DNA of 64,000 nucleotides from Moritella sp. F3 (GCF_015082335.1 NZ_BLRL01000002.1:348569-412568); one strand, 5' to 3'; shown: positions 26,203 through 36,222, counted from the first letter of the stretch. The notes: generated from the sequence alone by a model not told the origin. Program-made: numbers and translations.

Positions 26203-26580
26203 TTAGCTCAAATCCATTGAATAGCGTTTAAGTAATTCCATCGGCACGATCTCTAATGCTTTAATGTGTGTTCTTTGCAAATAGACTCTCGGCGCCATAT
26301 TATCTTCCAATGCTTGTAACCAACGCGCCGCACACAAACACCAACGGTCACCCGCGTGTAAACCAGGAAAGCCAGACTCCGGTACCGCAGTGGATAAATC
26401 ATTGCCTTTAAAACGCGAGTATTCTAAGAATTCAGCTGACACTTCAATACACACGGTATGCGCCCCCGCATCTTGACTACAGGTATTGCAGGCTCCATCG
26501 CGATAAAAACCAGTGATCGGATCCTCGCCACATAACGCTAGTTTCTCCCCAAATACATTGACTGAATCATACATTTCCAT
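26203..26580 (-). CDS. DUF2237 family protein
   Basis: 125 residues with the typical features of the family: NVFGEKLALCGEDPITGFYRDG, CNTCSQDAGAHTVC and GDRWCLCAARWLQA. The many conserved Cys suggest metal binding, but no activity is known. Single gene with an ATG start and no clear operon partner. Confidence 0.85.
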   Translation of the reverse strand: MEMYDSVNVFGEKLALCGEDPITGFYRDGACNTCSQDAGAHTVCIEVSAEFLEYSRFKGNDLSTAVPESGFPGLHAGDRWCLCAARWLQALEDNMAPRVYLQRTHIKALEIVPMELLKRYSMDLS

Positions 26581-26808
26581 GGGTTATGCCTCCACGTTAC
26601 GCAGTAACGCCTGTTATAGTTGAATTTAAATTACTGTGTATTGAACATAAAGTGCAATTGAAGTACAAGTTAATTAACACTAGCACTTATTATTTTGACC
26701 GTCTATGCAGCTAATATAATGAGATAATTAGGCTTCTATTCGCAATCACGTATAATGATTTTTTAACGCGTTATCTCAATTAGATATGACCTACAGCATA
26801 GGAAGATC

Positions 26809-27447
26809 ATGGAACTCATTTATAACGGCCCTGTTGATGGCCCATTATTTGTATTTGCGCACGGCGCTGGTGCACCCGCAACGTCTGACGTGATGGAAAC
26901 CATTGCTCAAGGGCTCGCGCTGCACGGTATTCGAGTGGCACGTTTCAACTTTCCTTACATGCAACAACGTGTTGATAATGGCACCCGTCGCCCACCAGAG
27001 CGCGCACCAAAACTTATCTCGCAATATCAACAATTAATAGCCAGTATTGAGCAACCTATGGTCATTGGTGGAAAGTCTATGGGTGGGCGCATGGCGACGT
27101 TAGTAGCCTCCGATGTAAGTACAGATGAATTAACAGTTAACGCGAAAATAAAAGGCATCGCCTGTTTGGGCTTTCCTTTTCACCCTGCCAATAAGCCTGA
27201 ATCACTGCGTACTGAACATTTTCCATTGATCCAACAACCGGTATTTATTGCCCAAGGCGATCGCGATAAGTTAGGCTGCAAAGAAGAAGTAGCCAGTTAT
27301 GGCCTGCCAAAGGATATTGAATTCTTGTGGTTAGCTGACGGCGATCACGATTTAAAACCACGAGTGAAAAGTGGCTTTACCCATCAAGCCCATTTACAAG
27401 CAACAATCGATGGCATGGCTTCGTTTATCAAGCAAGTATTACAATAA
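26809..27447 (+). CDS. Alpha/beta hydrolase, KANL3/TEX30-like
   Basis: 212 residues. The nucleophile elbow GGKSMGGRMA supplies Ser; AQGDRDKLG and ADGDHDLKPR supply Asp and His. FVFAHGAGAP forms the oxyanion-hole region. It is a cytoplasmic serine hydrolase with unknown substrate. It is convergent with an Lrp-type gene, with a 16-bp gap. Confidence 0.85.
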   Translation: MELIYNGPVDGPLFVFAHGAGAPATSDVMETIAQGLALHGIRVARFNFPYMQQRVDNGTRRPPERAPKLISQYQQLIASIEQPMVIGGKSMGGRMATLVASDVSTDELTVNAKIKGIACLGFPFHPANKPESLRTEHFPLIQQPVFIAQGDRDKLGCKEEVASYGLPKDIEFLWLADGDHDLKPRVKSGFTHQAHLQATIDGMASFIKQVLQ

Positions 27448-27463
27448 CTGAGTCGTTAATATC

Positions 27464-27928
27464 CTAATCAGGAATAACCGCGCAGGTATCATACTTAACT
27501 CTATTCATTGATATTTGCGTTTTAAAATTTTTCATATTCGCTTCACTGTACAAATGGCGCAGGCAAAAATCTTCATACTGCTGCATATTTTCCACTGTCA
27601 CCAATAACACAAAATCAATTTCACCTGTGACTTGATAACATTCCCTCACCTCTGGCGCTTTACGAATACGTTTAATAAAACCATCATTCAAATCTAAACG
27701 GTCTCTTTCCATTTCAACATTTACAATCATGTGAAGACACACACCTAACTTATCCTGATCAAGCAAGACGACTTGGCGAGCAATAACACCTGCACTTTTT
27801 AACTTCTTCACTCTCTTAAAACAAGCGGGTGGCGACAGACCGACGAGTGATGCTAATTGTAAGTTACTCACCGAAGCATCTTGCTGTAACTGACGTAATA
27901 TTGCCTTATCAATCCGATCGAGAAACAT
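27464..27928 (-). CDS. Lrp/AsnC-family transcriptional regulator
   Basis: 154 residues: HTH (LDRIDKAILRQLQQDASVSN, LASLVGLSPPACFKRVKKL) and a C-terminal RAM ligand-binding domain (VRECYQVTGEIDFVLLVTVE). Such proteins sense amino acids. It is divergent from the nucleoside-recognition membrane protein across a 144-bp gap, and that gene is its likeliest target. Confidence 0.9.
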   Translation of the reverse strand: MFLDRIDKAILRQLQQDASVSNLQLASLVGLSPPACFKRVKKLKSAGVIARQVVLLDQDKLGVCLHMIVNVEMERDRLDLNDGFIKRIRKAPEVRECYQVTGEIDFVLLVTVENMQQYEDFCLRHLYSEANMKNFKTQISMNRVKYDTCAVIPD

Positions 27929-28072
27929 AATTAACTAAACCACTAAAAATAAGAAATTTATATAAATATTTGTACGTTAAATTTGAAATCATTTCTAGTC
28001 AGTTGAATATAATAAGTTACATCAAACAGCATTATTTATTATCAATTTCATCTAGCAGCTAGGAAGCAGCAC

Positions 28073-29014
28073 ATGTTAACGACTTTAAAATCATTATTTC
28101 TCGATGTCTGGCGAGTTTATTTAACTTTACTCAAAGTCATGGTCCCTGCACTTATTGTCGTCAAGATATTAGACATGCTCGGCGGCACGCAGTGGTTAGC
28201 GAAGTTACTCGCCCCGTTAATGAGTCTGGTTGGCTTACCGGAAGAAATGGGCTTGGTGTGGGCAACGGCTATGCTCACCAATATCTATACCGGTATGGCG
28301 GTCTATTTTGATTTAGCGGGTGATAGTCCTCTCACTGTCGCGCAAGTATCGGTGCTAGGCATCATGATGTTACTCGCACATGCCTTACCGATAGAAGGCG
28401 CAGTTGCTAAATTATCGGGTGTATCTTGGCGCATCACCCTGCCTTTACGTATTGGCGGTGGCTTTATCCTCGGTATGATCGCTAATCAGGTCTATCAATT
28501 AGGGCATTGGCAACAACAGCCTGCGGTCATTGTTTGGCAACCGACACCCGCCTCTTCAAGTTTATTTGACTGGACGATGGCGCAACTCAGCATGCTATTT
28601 TCTATCTTCTTTATCATTGCTGCATTAATGATATTACTGCGCTTATTAAAATGGTGTGGTATCGAAAAACTGATGCAAACCTTGTTATCTCCGTTTTTAA
28701 AAGCGTTAACCATAGGTAAGGAAACCACCAATGTCTGTGTCATAGGTTTAGTTCTGGGGCTTAGTTTTGGCGCTGGATTATTAATTGATGAAGCGCGTAC
28801 AGGAAGAATAAGTAAGCGTGATATTTTTCTAGCCGTGTGCTTTTTGGGATTAGCCCACAGCGTAATTGAAGATACAATTTTGATTTTATTATTAGGTGCT
28901 GATCTGATGTCTATTTTATGGGGACGTTTGCTGTTTGGTTTTATTGTAATCGCTATTTTAGCGCGTTGTATCAAGCAAGAATCACCTACATGCTCGATCA
29001 CTAAAGCGAGTTAA
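28073..29014 (+). CDS. Nucleoside-recognition (Gate) domain membrane protein
   Basis: 313 residues, about eight predicted membrane helices. Two halves carry gate-like motifs: MLTNIYTGMAVYF near 70 and FGAGLLIDEARTGRISKRD near 240. Relatives are the YjiH and spore-maturation-type membrane proteins with unknown substrates. An Lrp-family regulator is divergent from it, which fits amino-acid or peptide transport, but that is inference. Confidence 0.75.
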   Translation: MLTTLKSLFLDVWRVYLTLLKVMVPALIVVKILDMLGGTQWLAKLLAPLMSLVGLPEEMGLVWATAMLTNIYTGMAVYFDLAGDSPLTVAQVSVLGIMMLLAHALPIEGAVAKLSGVSWRITLPLRIGGGFILGMIANQVYQLGHWQQQPAVIVWQPTPASSSLFDWTMAQLSMLFSIFFIIAALMILLRLLKWCGIEKLMQTLLSPFLKALTIGKETTNVCVIGLVLGLSFGAGLLIDEARTGRISKRDIFLAVCFLGLAHSVIEDTILILLLGADLMSILWGRLLFGFIVIAILARCIKQESPTCSITKAS

Positions 29015-29034
29015 CGGAACTTGCTAACTCGCTT
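29004..29034. terminator. Bidirectional terminator hairpin overlapping a stop codon
   Basis: Stem AAGCGAGTTA / TAACTCGCTT, 10 bp and perfect, loop of 11. The left arm includes the last codons and TAA of the membrane-protein gene. It lies between two convergent genes; T-runs are short. Confidence 0.55.
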
Positions 29035-29045
29035 GTTAAAAATGC

Positions 29046-30092
29046 CTATTTAATACAAATTAACTTATCATTACGCTTAGATAAATCTTTAAATGACGCC
29101 ATCATGTTTGCTTGTGTTACAAACTGTTTGGGTGGAGTTAACACTTGTAAGCGATAGTCATCACTATGAGTTTCGATTATAGTTTCTGCTGCCGTTTTTA
29201 GCGTGTTTACATCAACAGGCGTGACGATAACAACTTTTAATTCCGGTGCGCGAGCCAGAATACTAGCCGCTGCCCCTAAACCATTCTCAGTATGGAATTT
29301 CCCAGCTATATGCATCACTTGTTTACCTGTATTTAAATCATCAGATAAATAATTAACAATACTCTCGGCCATGGTTTCATCCCACGTCAATTGCGAGGCA
29401 AATTTACTTTCATTTTGACTTTCATCACCATGGTGCATCGAGGCCATAAAATGGGTTTTATAGGGTGAATCCTGCGTATTAATATTTTCAGCTAACCAAA
29501 CGCGTTCATCCGCAGGTAATTTATCAATATAGCGAATCCCTTCTTTAGCGATACAACGGACAATATTTTTAGGCGCATTGGCAGCAATAATATCAATGTT
29601 GTTAACCTTTGCCAGCTCCACTAACGGGCGGTAATCACTGGTGTAATTCGGCCATGCATTACCTTGTTTAATTAATGTTCCCTCGCCTATCTCGCCAGCT
29701 AAGTAAGCATTCACAACAGCCTGGTTATCACGAGTGAATTGCTCCATTGATAACGCAATGTTGTCATTATCTGCCAGCATAGCTTGTAATAATGCGGTTT
29801 GAAAACGGTGGATACCGGTATGCGTATGCCACTCACCCACCAGCACGACATCAGCGTCTTTAATCTGCTCAACAAAATCAGCTACATTAATATCCAGGCC
29901 GGATGGAGACTGTAAATTATAGTCGAAGTAAGTAGTCACCTCTGATTTAACCTGGTTTATTACAGGTTTCTCTGAAAATGAAGATGCACTACAACCCGCC
30001 AGTGCTGAGGCTATAAAAACACTAATGACACGACGTTTATAATTTTTTAGTACCTGTAAAGATGGAGAAGATAGTTGCGGAAAAATAAACAT
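29046..30092 (-). CDS. ChaN-family lipoprotein
   Basis: About 348 residues from ATG 30092, chosen because AGGG precedes it and because the upstream in-frame ATG overlaps the LysR gene. A long n-region leads to a lipobox (SALAGC). The ChaN/Tiki-like domain shows VVLVGEWHTHTGIHRFQ, ALSMEQFTRDNQAV and GKFHTENGLGAA. ChaN of Campylobacter binds haem and is tied to iron uptake. It follows the LysR gene by 60 bp on the same strand. Confidence 0.82.
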   Translation of the reverse strand: MFIFPQLSSPSLQVLKNYKRRVISVFIASALAGCSASSFSEKPVINQVKSEVTTYFDYNLQSPSGLDINVADFVEQIKDADVVLVGEWHTHTGIHRFQTALLQAMLADNDNIALSMEQFTRDNQAVVNAYLAGEIGEGTLIKQGNAWPNYTSDYRPLVELAKVNNIDIIAANAPKNIVRCIAKEGIRYIDKLPADERVWLAENINTQDSPYKTHFMASMHHGDESQNESKFASQLTWDETMAESIVNYLSDDLNTGKQVMHIAGKFHTENGLGAAASILARAPELKVVIVTPVDVNTLKTAAETIIETHSDDYRLQVLTPPKQFVTQANMMASFKDLSKRNDKLICIK

Positions 30093-30151
30093 ATAACACC
30101 CTAATAATAACGACCACCAATAGTAATACAACTCATTTGTAATAACACTGT

Positions 30152-31024
30152 TTACTGTAAACAATGCTTCGCCGCGACCATCACGCTATTAACACGACTC
30201 GGCATAAATTTATTCAGGTGTACACCAAGATAGAGTGTTTCCGAAACCGGAATTTTAAGGTGGTGGATCTTCACTTTTTCTGGATGAGGGAAATCAGCTA
30301 CCGCATAAGCAGGCAATACAGTAAAACCAAGTCCTAAGCTCACAGGCTCTAAAATCAGGCTGATTTGATTCGAGAATCCCGTTTTTTTAAACTGGTTATA
30401 ATGTTTAAACTCTGGGTAATTAGCCCCAAGTAACAAACTTGAGTGGAATGCGCCATCAGGATGGTCGATAAAGCCGAGTTGCATTAATGCTTGCCAACTT
30501 GGTTCTTCAATATGCGCAGGTGTGATTAACAATAAGGATTCTTCCGCTATCGGTTTCAAACTCACTTCGGCTAATGTTGATGAACTGGTCATAAACCCAA
30601 TGTCGACCGCATGCTCGGCAATGGCTTTTTCTATCGTTGCGTTCGGCGCAAAGCGATAATCAATCACTAATAGCGGGTGCTCAGCTTGTAACGTCAATAA
30701 AGATCGATACAGTTTCAAGCCAATACTGCCGGGAGACATCACTCTGACTAGCCCCTCAAAAGCAGGATCCGTTGTCACGCGCTGTTCGAGTTCTGATAGT
30801 GAGTAGATTATTTGTTTACCCTCGGTATATAACCGCTGCCCCGCGTCCGTCAGGGTAAATTGCTTACCTTCACGAATGAGCAAGTCTTGACCTAACTGCT
30901 CTTCTAATTTGCGGATATGTTGGCTAATACCCGATTGCGTCATATTCAGACGCTCAGCACTACGGGTAAAATGGCCAACTTCCACCAGCGTACAAAAGCT
31001 GCGGAGTAATACAGGATTAATCAT
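30152..31024 (-). CDS. LysR-family transcriptional regulator
   Basis: 290 residues. N-terminal HTH (VGHFTRSAERLNMTQSGISQ) and effector domain with VRVMSPGSIGLKLY. The ChaN-like gene follows 60 bp downstream on the same strand and may be its target or partner; there is no divergent gene. Confidence 0.88.
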   Translation of the reverse strand: MINPVLLRSFCTLVEVGHFTRSAERLNMTQSGISQHIRKLEEQLGQDLLIREGKQFTLTDAGQRLYTEGKQIIYSLSELEQRVTTDPAFEGLVRVMSPGSIGLKLYRSLLTLQAEHPLLVIDYRFAPNATIEKAIAEHAVDIGFMTSSSTLAEVSLKPIAEESLLLITPAHIEEPSWQALMQLGFIDHPDGAFHSSLLLGANYPEFKHYNQFKKTGFSNQISLILEPVSLGLGFTVLPAYAVADFPHPEKVKIHHLKIPVSETLYLGVHLNKFMPSRVNSVMVAAKHCLQ

Positions 31025-31181
31025 TAAATTTTATTCTCAAATATATTTTAGTTGATAACTATATTTGATGATTATAGGTAATGATTAACCGTTTGTATTC
31101 TTTTTACATTTTCAAAGAGAAACAAATTATAAGAAATGTATACCCACACCATTTACCCTGCGCAGGTATGACTGTAGCAAA

Positions 31182-32423
31182 TTAAACCATAACAGGTTGC
31201 GCAGGAAGATTATTTCGCGATGCAGGAACAAGGTTAGTTTGCTGCAAACCGGGTAGCTTGATGGTCAGCGTAATAATAAGCGAAATAACTAATAGGCCTA
31301 ACATAAGATAGAAAGTGGCTGCGAATCCGCCGAACACAGATGCCACGATAGAACCAATAATACTACCGAGACCAAAACCAAGGTAAATTAAGCCGTAGTT
31401 TTTGGTCAAGTTGTTTAACCCAAAGAAATCACTGATCAATGATGGGTATACGGTGATCGTGCCGCCAAAACTAAAGGCAATACATACCACGGCAAAGTAG
31501 AAACTGAACATGCTTTGCTCTGCAAAAAGTAATGCCGATACACCCGCTAAACAAATAAATAATGCAATGGCGATCACTTTAATACAACTAATGCGATCTG
31601 AAAGCACACCGAGTACTAAGCGGCCACTCAGATTGGCAACAGCGATAAGCGCAACCGAACTTGCAGCAATGGCCACAGGTAAATGCACATAACTCTCACC
31701 GATATCTTTAGCGACACCAATAACGTACAAACCACTCATGCAAACCGTTAAGAATACCAATGCTAACATCCAAAACTGTGAGCTTTTCACAGCTTCAGCT
31801 AACGTGTAATCACGTACAGGTGTCGCTGCAGCAGTTTGTTGTGGCGCTTGCTTGGGTGCGTCTTTCATCATCAGACCACCAATAATGACCATCACCATGG
31901 CGATCAAACCCCAAGTACTAAAAGTATTTTCTAAGCCACTGTTAGTGAGGAAATACATATTAATATATTTAAAGCCAAGGCTGCCGAGTCCATATGCACC
32001 TATAGCACACGCAGAAACTAAACCTTTACGTTCCGGAAACAGTTTCACACAGTTAGATAACGTCATCAGGTAACCTGTTCCATCGGCAAAACCGACTAAT
32101 AAGCCTGCGAAGATATAAAGCAGAATAAGATTAGATGCATAGGCAGTTAGCGTTAAGCTGGCACCCAGTAATAAACCGGCGCAAATCGTCACTTTACGCA
32201 CACCGAAACGCTCTTGCAATTTGCCTGATAATGATGAGGCGATGGCTAACGATAGACTTAAAATACCAAAAGAAAAAGCCACACGGCTAACCGGCACAGA
32301 TAGCTTGTCTGCCAGTTGTGAGTTAAATAGACTCCACGTATACACAGACCCTAACGCAAATTGGGTGATGATAGTACCAAGCAACGTCAATAGTCGGTCT
32401 CGGTTTGATATTTGAGTCGTCAT
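31182..32423 (-). CDS. yhjX: MFS transporter, OFA family, YhjX-like
   Basis: 413 residues from ATG 32423 with GGAG nine bases upstream. Twelve predicted helices. Strong likeness to E. coli YhjX: LGTIITQFALGSVYTWSLFN, KLQERFGVRKVT, FPERKGLVSACAIGAYGLGS, FGLNNLTKNYGLIYLGFG. In E. coli yhjX is the known target of the pyruvate-responsive YpdA/YpdB system. Here the ypdB and ypdA homologues lie immediately upstream on the same strand, and a two-repeat YpdB-type site stands between. It probably carries pyruvate or a related carboxylate. Confidence 0.9.
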   Translation of the reverse strand: MTTQISNRDRLLTLLGTIITQFALGSVYTWSLFNSQLADKLSVPVSRVAFSFGILSLSLAIASSLSGKLQERFGVRKVTICAGLLLGASLTLTAYASNLILLYIFAGLLVGFADGTGYLMTLSNCVKLFPERKGLVSACAIGAYGLGSLGFKYINMYFLTNSGLENTFSTWGLIAMVMVIIGGLMMKDAPKQAPQQTAAATPVRDYTLAEAVKSSQFWMLALVFLTVCMSGLYVIGVAKDIGESYVHLPVAIAASSVALIAVANLSGRLVLGVLSDRISCIKVIAIALFICLAGVSALLFAEQSMFSFYFAVVCIAFSFGGTITVYPSLISDFFGLNNLTKNYGLIYLGFGLGSIIGSIVASVFGGFAATFYLMLGLLVISLIITLTIKLPGLQQTNLVPASRNNLPAQPVMV

Positions 32424-32536
32424 AAGGGAAATCTCCAACGAATTTAAAAGCAGGCAGGCGACGGTATCGGTCGCCTTGTTAAGCCACTAAAATACGGGGT
32501 CCGCGGGAGATAACAATAGGCAGAAAACAATAAAAA

Positions 32537-32567
32537 ATGAGATGCACTGAGTACGGTATGAAGTGCA
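32537..32567 (-). promoter_or_regulatory. YpdB (LytTR) binding site upstream of yhjX
   Basis: On the minus strand two direct repeats TGCACTTCAT and TGCATCTCAT are separated by exactly 11 bp (21-bp period). This matches the E. coli YpdB site, two GGCATTTCAT repeats with an 11-bp spacer. It lies ~115 bp before the yhjX start and just after the ypdB stop. Confidence 0.85.
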
Positions 32568-32582
32568 ATATAGTGGCATGAA

Positions 32583-33302
32583 TTACAATTGCATTAATTC
32601 ACGAAATGCTTTTATGTTGCTGCGACTTACCGGTATTTCACTGCCAATATCATGCACTTTGAGCTGGTAGGTACAGTTCACCCAAGGGATAATCTCTTGA
32701 ATTTTAGCGATGTTGACACAGTAAGAACGATGACAGCGAAAGAAATGCTGTTCAGGTAAGCGGTTAATCAATTCACTCATGGTAAAAGGCACAATAAAAG
32801 CATCGTCTTTGGTAAATACACTCGTTACCTTTTCATTCGCCATCGCATAATAAATATCATCAATGGCGGTAACAAAAATGCGGTTATCCTTAATCAAGTT
32901 AATGGTTTTAGCCCTGACTTCTTCTGGCTGAGCCAGGCATGCTTGGGTCGCTTCTAACTTAGCTAATAATCCAATAATCCGTTTTTCATTGAGTGGTTTT
33001 AATAAATAATCAAAGGCTTCAAGTTCAAAAGCGTCCACCGCAAATTCTTTATATGCCGTGGTAAACACGATATGCGGTTTTTCAGAAAACTGATGAATAT
33101 TACGCGCCAACAACATACCATCAATTGACGGTACATTAATGTCTAAAAATGCAATATCAACCTTATGAGTTTGCAGATATTTAAAGGCTTCTAAACCATC
33201 ATCAAAGGTCGCGATGATCTCGATATTACTATGACTTTCAATTAAATATGTCAGCTCTTCCCTTGCTAAATATTCATCTTCTACGATCAGGGCTTTCAAC
33301 AT
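32583..33302 (-). CDS. ypdB: LytTR response regulator YpdB
   Basis: 239 residues. The receiver (~1-120) has phospho-Asp in IAFLDINVPSIDG; the LytTR DNA-binding domain covers ~140-235 (FFRCHRSYCVNIAKIQEI, EIPVSRSNIKAF). The receiver is very like E. coli YpdB (ATFDDGLEAFKYLQTHKVD, DAFELEAFDYLLKP). It sits 27 bp after ypdA. The nearby YpdB-type site and yhjX show the regulon is local. Confidence 0.92.
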   Translation of the reverse strand: MLKALIVEDEYLAREELTYLIESHSNIEIIATFDDGLEAFKYLQTHKVDIAFLDINVPSIDGMLLARNIHQFSEKPHIVFTTAYKEFAVDAFELEAFDYLLKPLNEKRIIGLLAKLEATQACLAQPEEVRAKTINLIKDNRIFVTAIDDIYYAMANEKVTSVFTKDDAFIVPFTMSELINRLPEQHFFRCHRSYCVNIAKIQEIIPWVNCTYQLKVHDIGSEIPVSRSNIKAFRELMQL

Positions 33303-33329
33303 GTTATTACCTTTCCTTTCTATTCAATT

Positions 33330-34976
33330 CTATTCATTGACGTAAAATACGATTTCAGTGCCTTGCTCAAGACGTTTGATGTGTAAGCCCTCGCCATACA
33401 ATAACAAGATCCGCTGATGCACATTCATCAAACCAATATGATGGCTTTCCATCGTGCCGTTATAGAGCTTATCAATGACATTTTGACTGATACCGATACC
33501 GGTATTTTGAATGGTAATTTTAAAGCGTTGACCATTGCGTTTTACCGAAATATTGACTTTACCGGGTTGGCGAGAAGGCTGGATACCATGCTGAATAGCA
33601 TTCTCTACCAAGGGTTGGATCAGTAAGCAAGGAATCGTCGGATGTACATCATCGACATCAAACGTGACTTCAAGCTTGTCACCAAAGCGAGCTTGCTCAA
33701 TCGCGACATAATCTCTTACTTGTTGTAACTCTTCTTGGATGTCGATCAAGTCATTATTACGTTCAAGGTTATAACGGAGAAAATCGGCTAAATTGGCAAT
33801 CAATTGACGGGCTTTATCAGGATTAATACGTACTAGTGTGGAAATGGCATTCAAGGTATTGAATAAAAAATGCGGGTTAATTTTACTTTGTAATGCAGAA
33901 AGCTCAGCCTTACTTGTCATGGTTTTCAATTGTTCAAGACCTGACACTTCCATCTGTGTAGAAATCAATTGCGATAACCCGATAGCCATTTCACGTAGTG
34001 ACGGTCGAATTCGGTGGGGTTGGCGGTAGAATATTTTTAAAGTGCCGCTGACCACACCACTTTCCCACAAGGGAATAATTAATAATGAATGAAAGCCGTG
34101 TACATTGAGGTTATTACTGATAATTTGCTCGCCACTGTTAACCGCCTGCAGAGTCATCTCACTGATCTGGTGATAAGTATCTAAATAATCTTTTTGGCCG
34201 ATACCAACGTAAGCCAATACGTCTTTGACATCGGTAATAGCGACCGCATCAGCCTCGGTTTCTTCACGAATAATACTGCATACTTTAGTCAGTGAATCGC
34301 GATTATTTTTACGGAAATAAGGCAAGGTTTTATTGGCAATATCGAGGGCTAGTTTTGCTTGTTTAGCCGCGATTAAATCTTTTTCATCATCTAAATCTTG
34401 CACCAACTTAATAATAAGTCCAATACATACCGCGCCGCCAATCATCGGCACGCTAATGTGTCTAACAATCGTGTAGGCGAGTTCCTTATCCTCAGAGAGT
34501 ACGACAATTAAAATCATGGTTAAAATCTCGCAAAAAATACCAGCAATAATGCCCCATTTTGCGTACGATTTTTTGTGGCAGCGAAAATGGATCCAAGTCG
34601 CTAATAATCCGGCAATCGCGCTGGAAATTAAACAGGCTAACGATGTTGGCCCGTCCATGTCGATAATATAACGATGCACGCCAGAAATAATACCAGCAGG
34701 GATCGCCACCCAAGGACCAAAAAGGATGCCACCAGACAAGACTGAAATAATACGCACGTTAATGAGTGAGCCTTCAACATTAACCCCCGTGTAGTTACTA
34801 AAGACGGCAAATAGAATGAAAAGTACTGAAATGAGCGCCGTTTCAATGGGGTGTCGTTGAGTTTTGATAACGATGTGTTGGAATAAATTGGTGCGCGTTA
34901 AAAAGAATAATGCCATTAGCATCAATGCTGCACGTTCAAATACCGCCAGCAGCATCATAAATTGTTCGGTGTACAC
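33330..34976 (-). CDS. ypdA: LytS-family sensor histidine kinase YpdA
   Basis: 548 residues. The 5TM Lyt-type membrane domain covers ~1-195 (NVRIISVLSGGILFGPWVA, GIISGVHRYI), a GAF domain ~215-350, a His-kinase domain with KINPHFLFNTLNAIST as phospho-His box, and an ATPase domain (LIQPLVENAIQHGI, IGLMNVHQRI). In E. coli YpdA responds to extracellular pyruvate; this protein is its likely counterpart. Confidence 0.92.
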   Translation of the reverse strand: MYTEQFMMLLAVFERAALMLMALFFLTRTNLFQHIVIKTQRHPIETALISVLFILFAVFSNYTGVNVEGSLINVRIISVLSGGILFGPWVAIPAGIISGVHRYIIDMDGPTSLACLISSAIAGLLATWIHFRCHKKSYAKWGIIAGIFCEILTMILIVVLSEDKELAYTIVRHISVPMIGGAVCIGLIIKLVQDLDDEKDLIAAKQAKLALDIANKTLPYFRKNNRDSLTKVCSIIREETEADAVAITDVKDVLAYVGIGQKDYLDTYHQISEMTLQAVNSGEQIISNNLNVHGFHSLLIIPLWESGVVSGTLKIFYRQPHRIRPSLREMAIGLSQLISTQMEVSGLEQLKTMTSKAELSALQSKINPHFLFNTLNAISTLVRINPDKARQLIANLADFLRYNLERNNDLIDIQEELQQVRDYVAIEQARFGDKLEVTFDVDDVHPTIPCLLIQPLVENAIQHGIQPSRQPGKVNISVKRNGQRFKITIQNTGIGISQNVIDKLYNGTMESHHIGLMNVHQRILLLYGEGLHIKRLEQGTEIVFYVNE

Positions 34977-35112
34977 AGAGAGAAGCCTTAATGTCGTCGT
35001 ATAGGATATATTTACGCTTTTATTCTACGCCAGACACCGCATTAACTCTATTAATCGTTTGATTTAAAACATTATCTTCTTAGTTATATTGGAAATATTA
35101 ATAATTCAGACA

Positions 35113-35802
35113 TCAACGGCTAAACGAATTTACTTCATCCGTAGTTAAATAACGCCACTGCCCGACTTCAATATCTAGCTCTATTGCACCAATTTTTTCA
35201 CGGTGTAAACTCACAACTCTGTTACCCACAGCCGAAAACATACGTTTTACTTGATGAAACTTACCTTCGGTGATCGTCAATAATACTTCTTTCGGCGTCA
35301 CAATCTCTAACATTGCCGGGCGCGTTAATTGCTGTTCACCTTGTAACTGCACGCCATGCGAAAACTTAGCCGCGACATCTTCGCTAATAGGACGAGATAA
35401 ACTAACCCGATACACCTTTTGGCAATGTTTGGTTGGGGTAATAATATTAAATGACCAACGACCATCATCTGTCACCAAAACCAAGCCGGTGGTATCGGCA
35501 TCTAAACGCCCTGCGACATGTAACTCAGATGCATTTTCAACATCAATATAATTAAATAATGACGGATAAGCTTCATCAATATTAGAACAAATAGTATCAG
35601 CAGGTTTGTGCATGAGAATATAACGCGACTTTCTTGCTGTTAGCACTTCACCCTCTAAGCAAATGTGATTATCTTCATGCACCTGCGTGGCAACATCAAC
35701 AATAACAACATGATTAACCACAACGCGACCATCACAGATCATCGCCGTTGCTTGTGATCGGCTTAGCGCAGTACTTTTGCAAATAAACTTATCCAATCGC
35801 AT
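35113..35802 (-). CDS. rsuA: 16S rRNA pseudouridine(516) synthase RsuA
   Basis: 229 residues. S4-like RNA-binding domain (~1-60, MRLDKFICKSTALSRSQA) then the RsuA catalytic domain with the Asp in AGRLDADTTGLVLVTDDG. ITEGKFHQVKRMFSAVGNRV is another family motif. Its start follows the yqfB stop with no gap, so the two are co-transcribed. Confidence 0.92.
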   Translation of the reverse strand: MRLDKFICKSTALSRSQATAMICDGRVVVNHVVIVDVATQVHEDNHICLEGEVLTARKSRYILMHKPADTICSNIDEAYPSLFNYIDVENASELHVAGRLDADTTGLVLVTDDGRWSFNIITPTKHCQKVYRVSLSRPISEDVAAKFSHGVQLQGEQQLTRPAMLEIVTPKEVLLTITEGKFHQVKRMFSAVGNRVVSLHREKIGAIELDIEVGQWRYLTTDEVNSFSR

Positions 35803-36132
35803 TTATGGCTGACCTACCAATTTATAAGACACCACGTATAACTGCTCAATACCAGGGTAAATGTCCTGGATCACATCTTTCAGTACCGCCAATGTCATGT
35901 TCTCTTGCTCGGCATGAAAATTAGATAGCTCAGTAAATAAAATAGGCTCTACCGAGAGGATAGATAGTTGGCAAAATTCACGTCCTCCTTCTAATGTCGA
36001 AACAGTCACGACCGATCCCGGTACATAAAATTTTTCAGCTTCATCACGAATGGTAATGGTTTTTTTACCGCTCAGAATGTCGGTTTCAAAACGTTCAAAG
36101 AAGGTCATGGTGGTAGGCGTTAGGGCTGTCAT
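35803..36132 (-). CDS. yqfB: ASCH-domain protein YqfB (N4-acetylcytidine amidohydrolase)
   Basis: 109 residues from ATG 36132, preferred to an in-frame TTG upstream. It is closely like E. coli YqfB: FFERFETDILSGKKTITIRDEAE, HAEQENMTLAVLKDVIQDIYPG. YqfB hydrolyses N4-acetylcytidine to cytidine. It abuts rsuA, linking two RNA-nucleoside functions. Confidence 0.88.
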   Translation of the reverse strand: MTALTPTTMTFFERFETDILSGKKTITIRDEAEKFYVPGSVVTVSTLEGGREFCQLSILSVEPILFTELSNFHAEQENMTLAVLKDVIQDIYPGIEQLYVVSYKLVGQP

Positions 36133-36222
36133 GCGGGGTTCACTTATCAAATTAAGGGGAAGCTATTGTATCAAGATAAAGGCACGTTAAACTAATATTT
36201 ATAACTAAAATAAACAAGAGTA

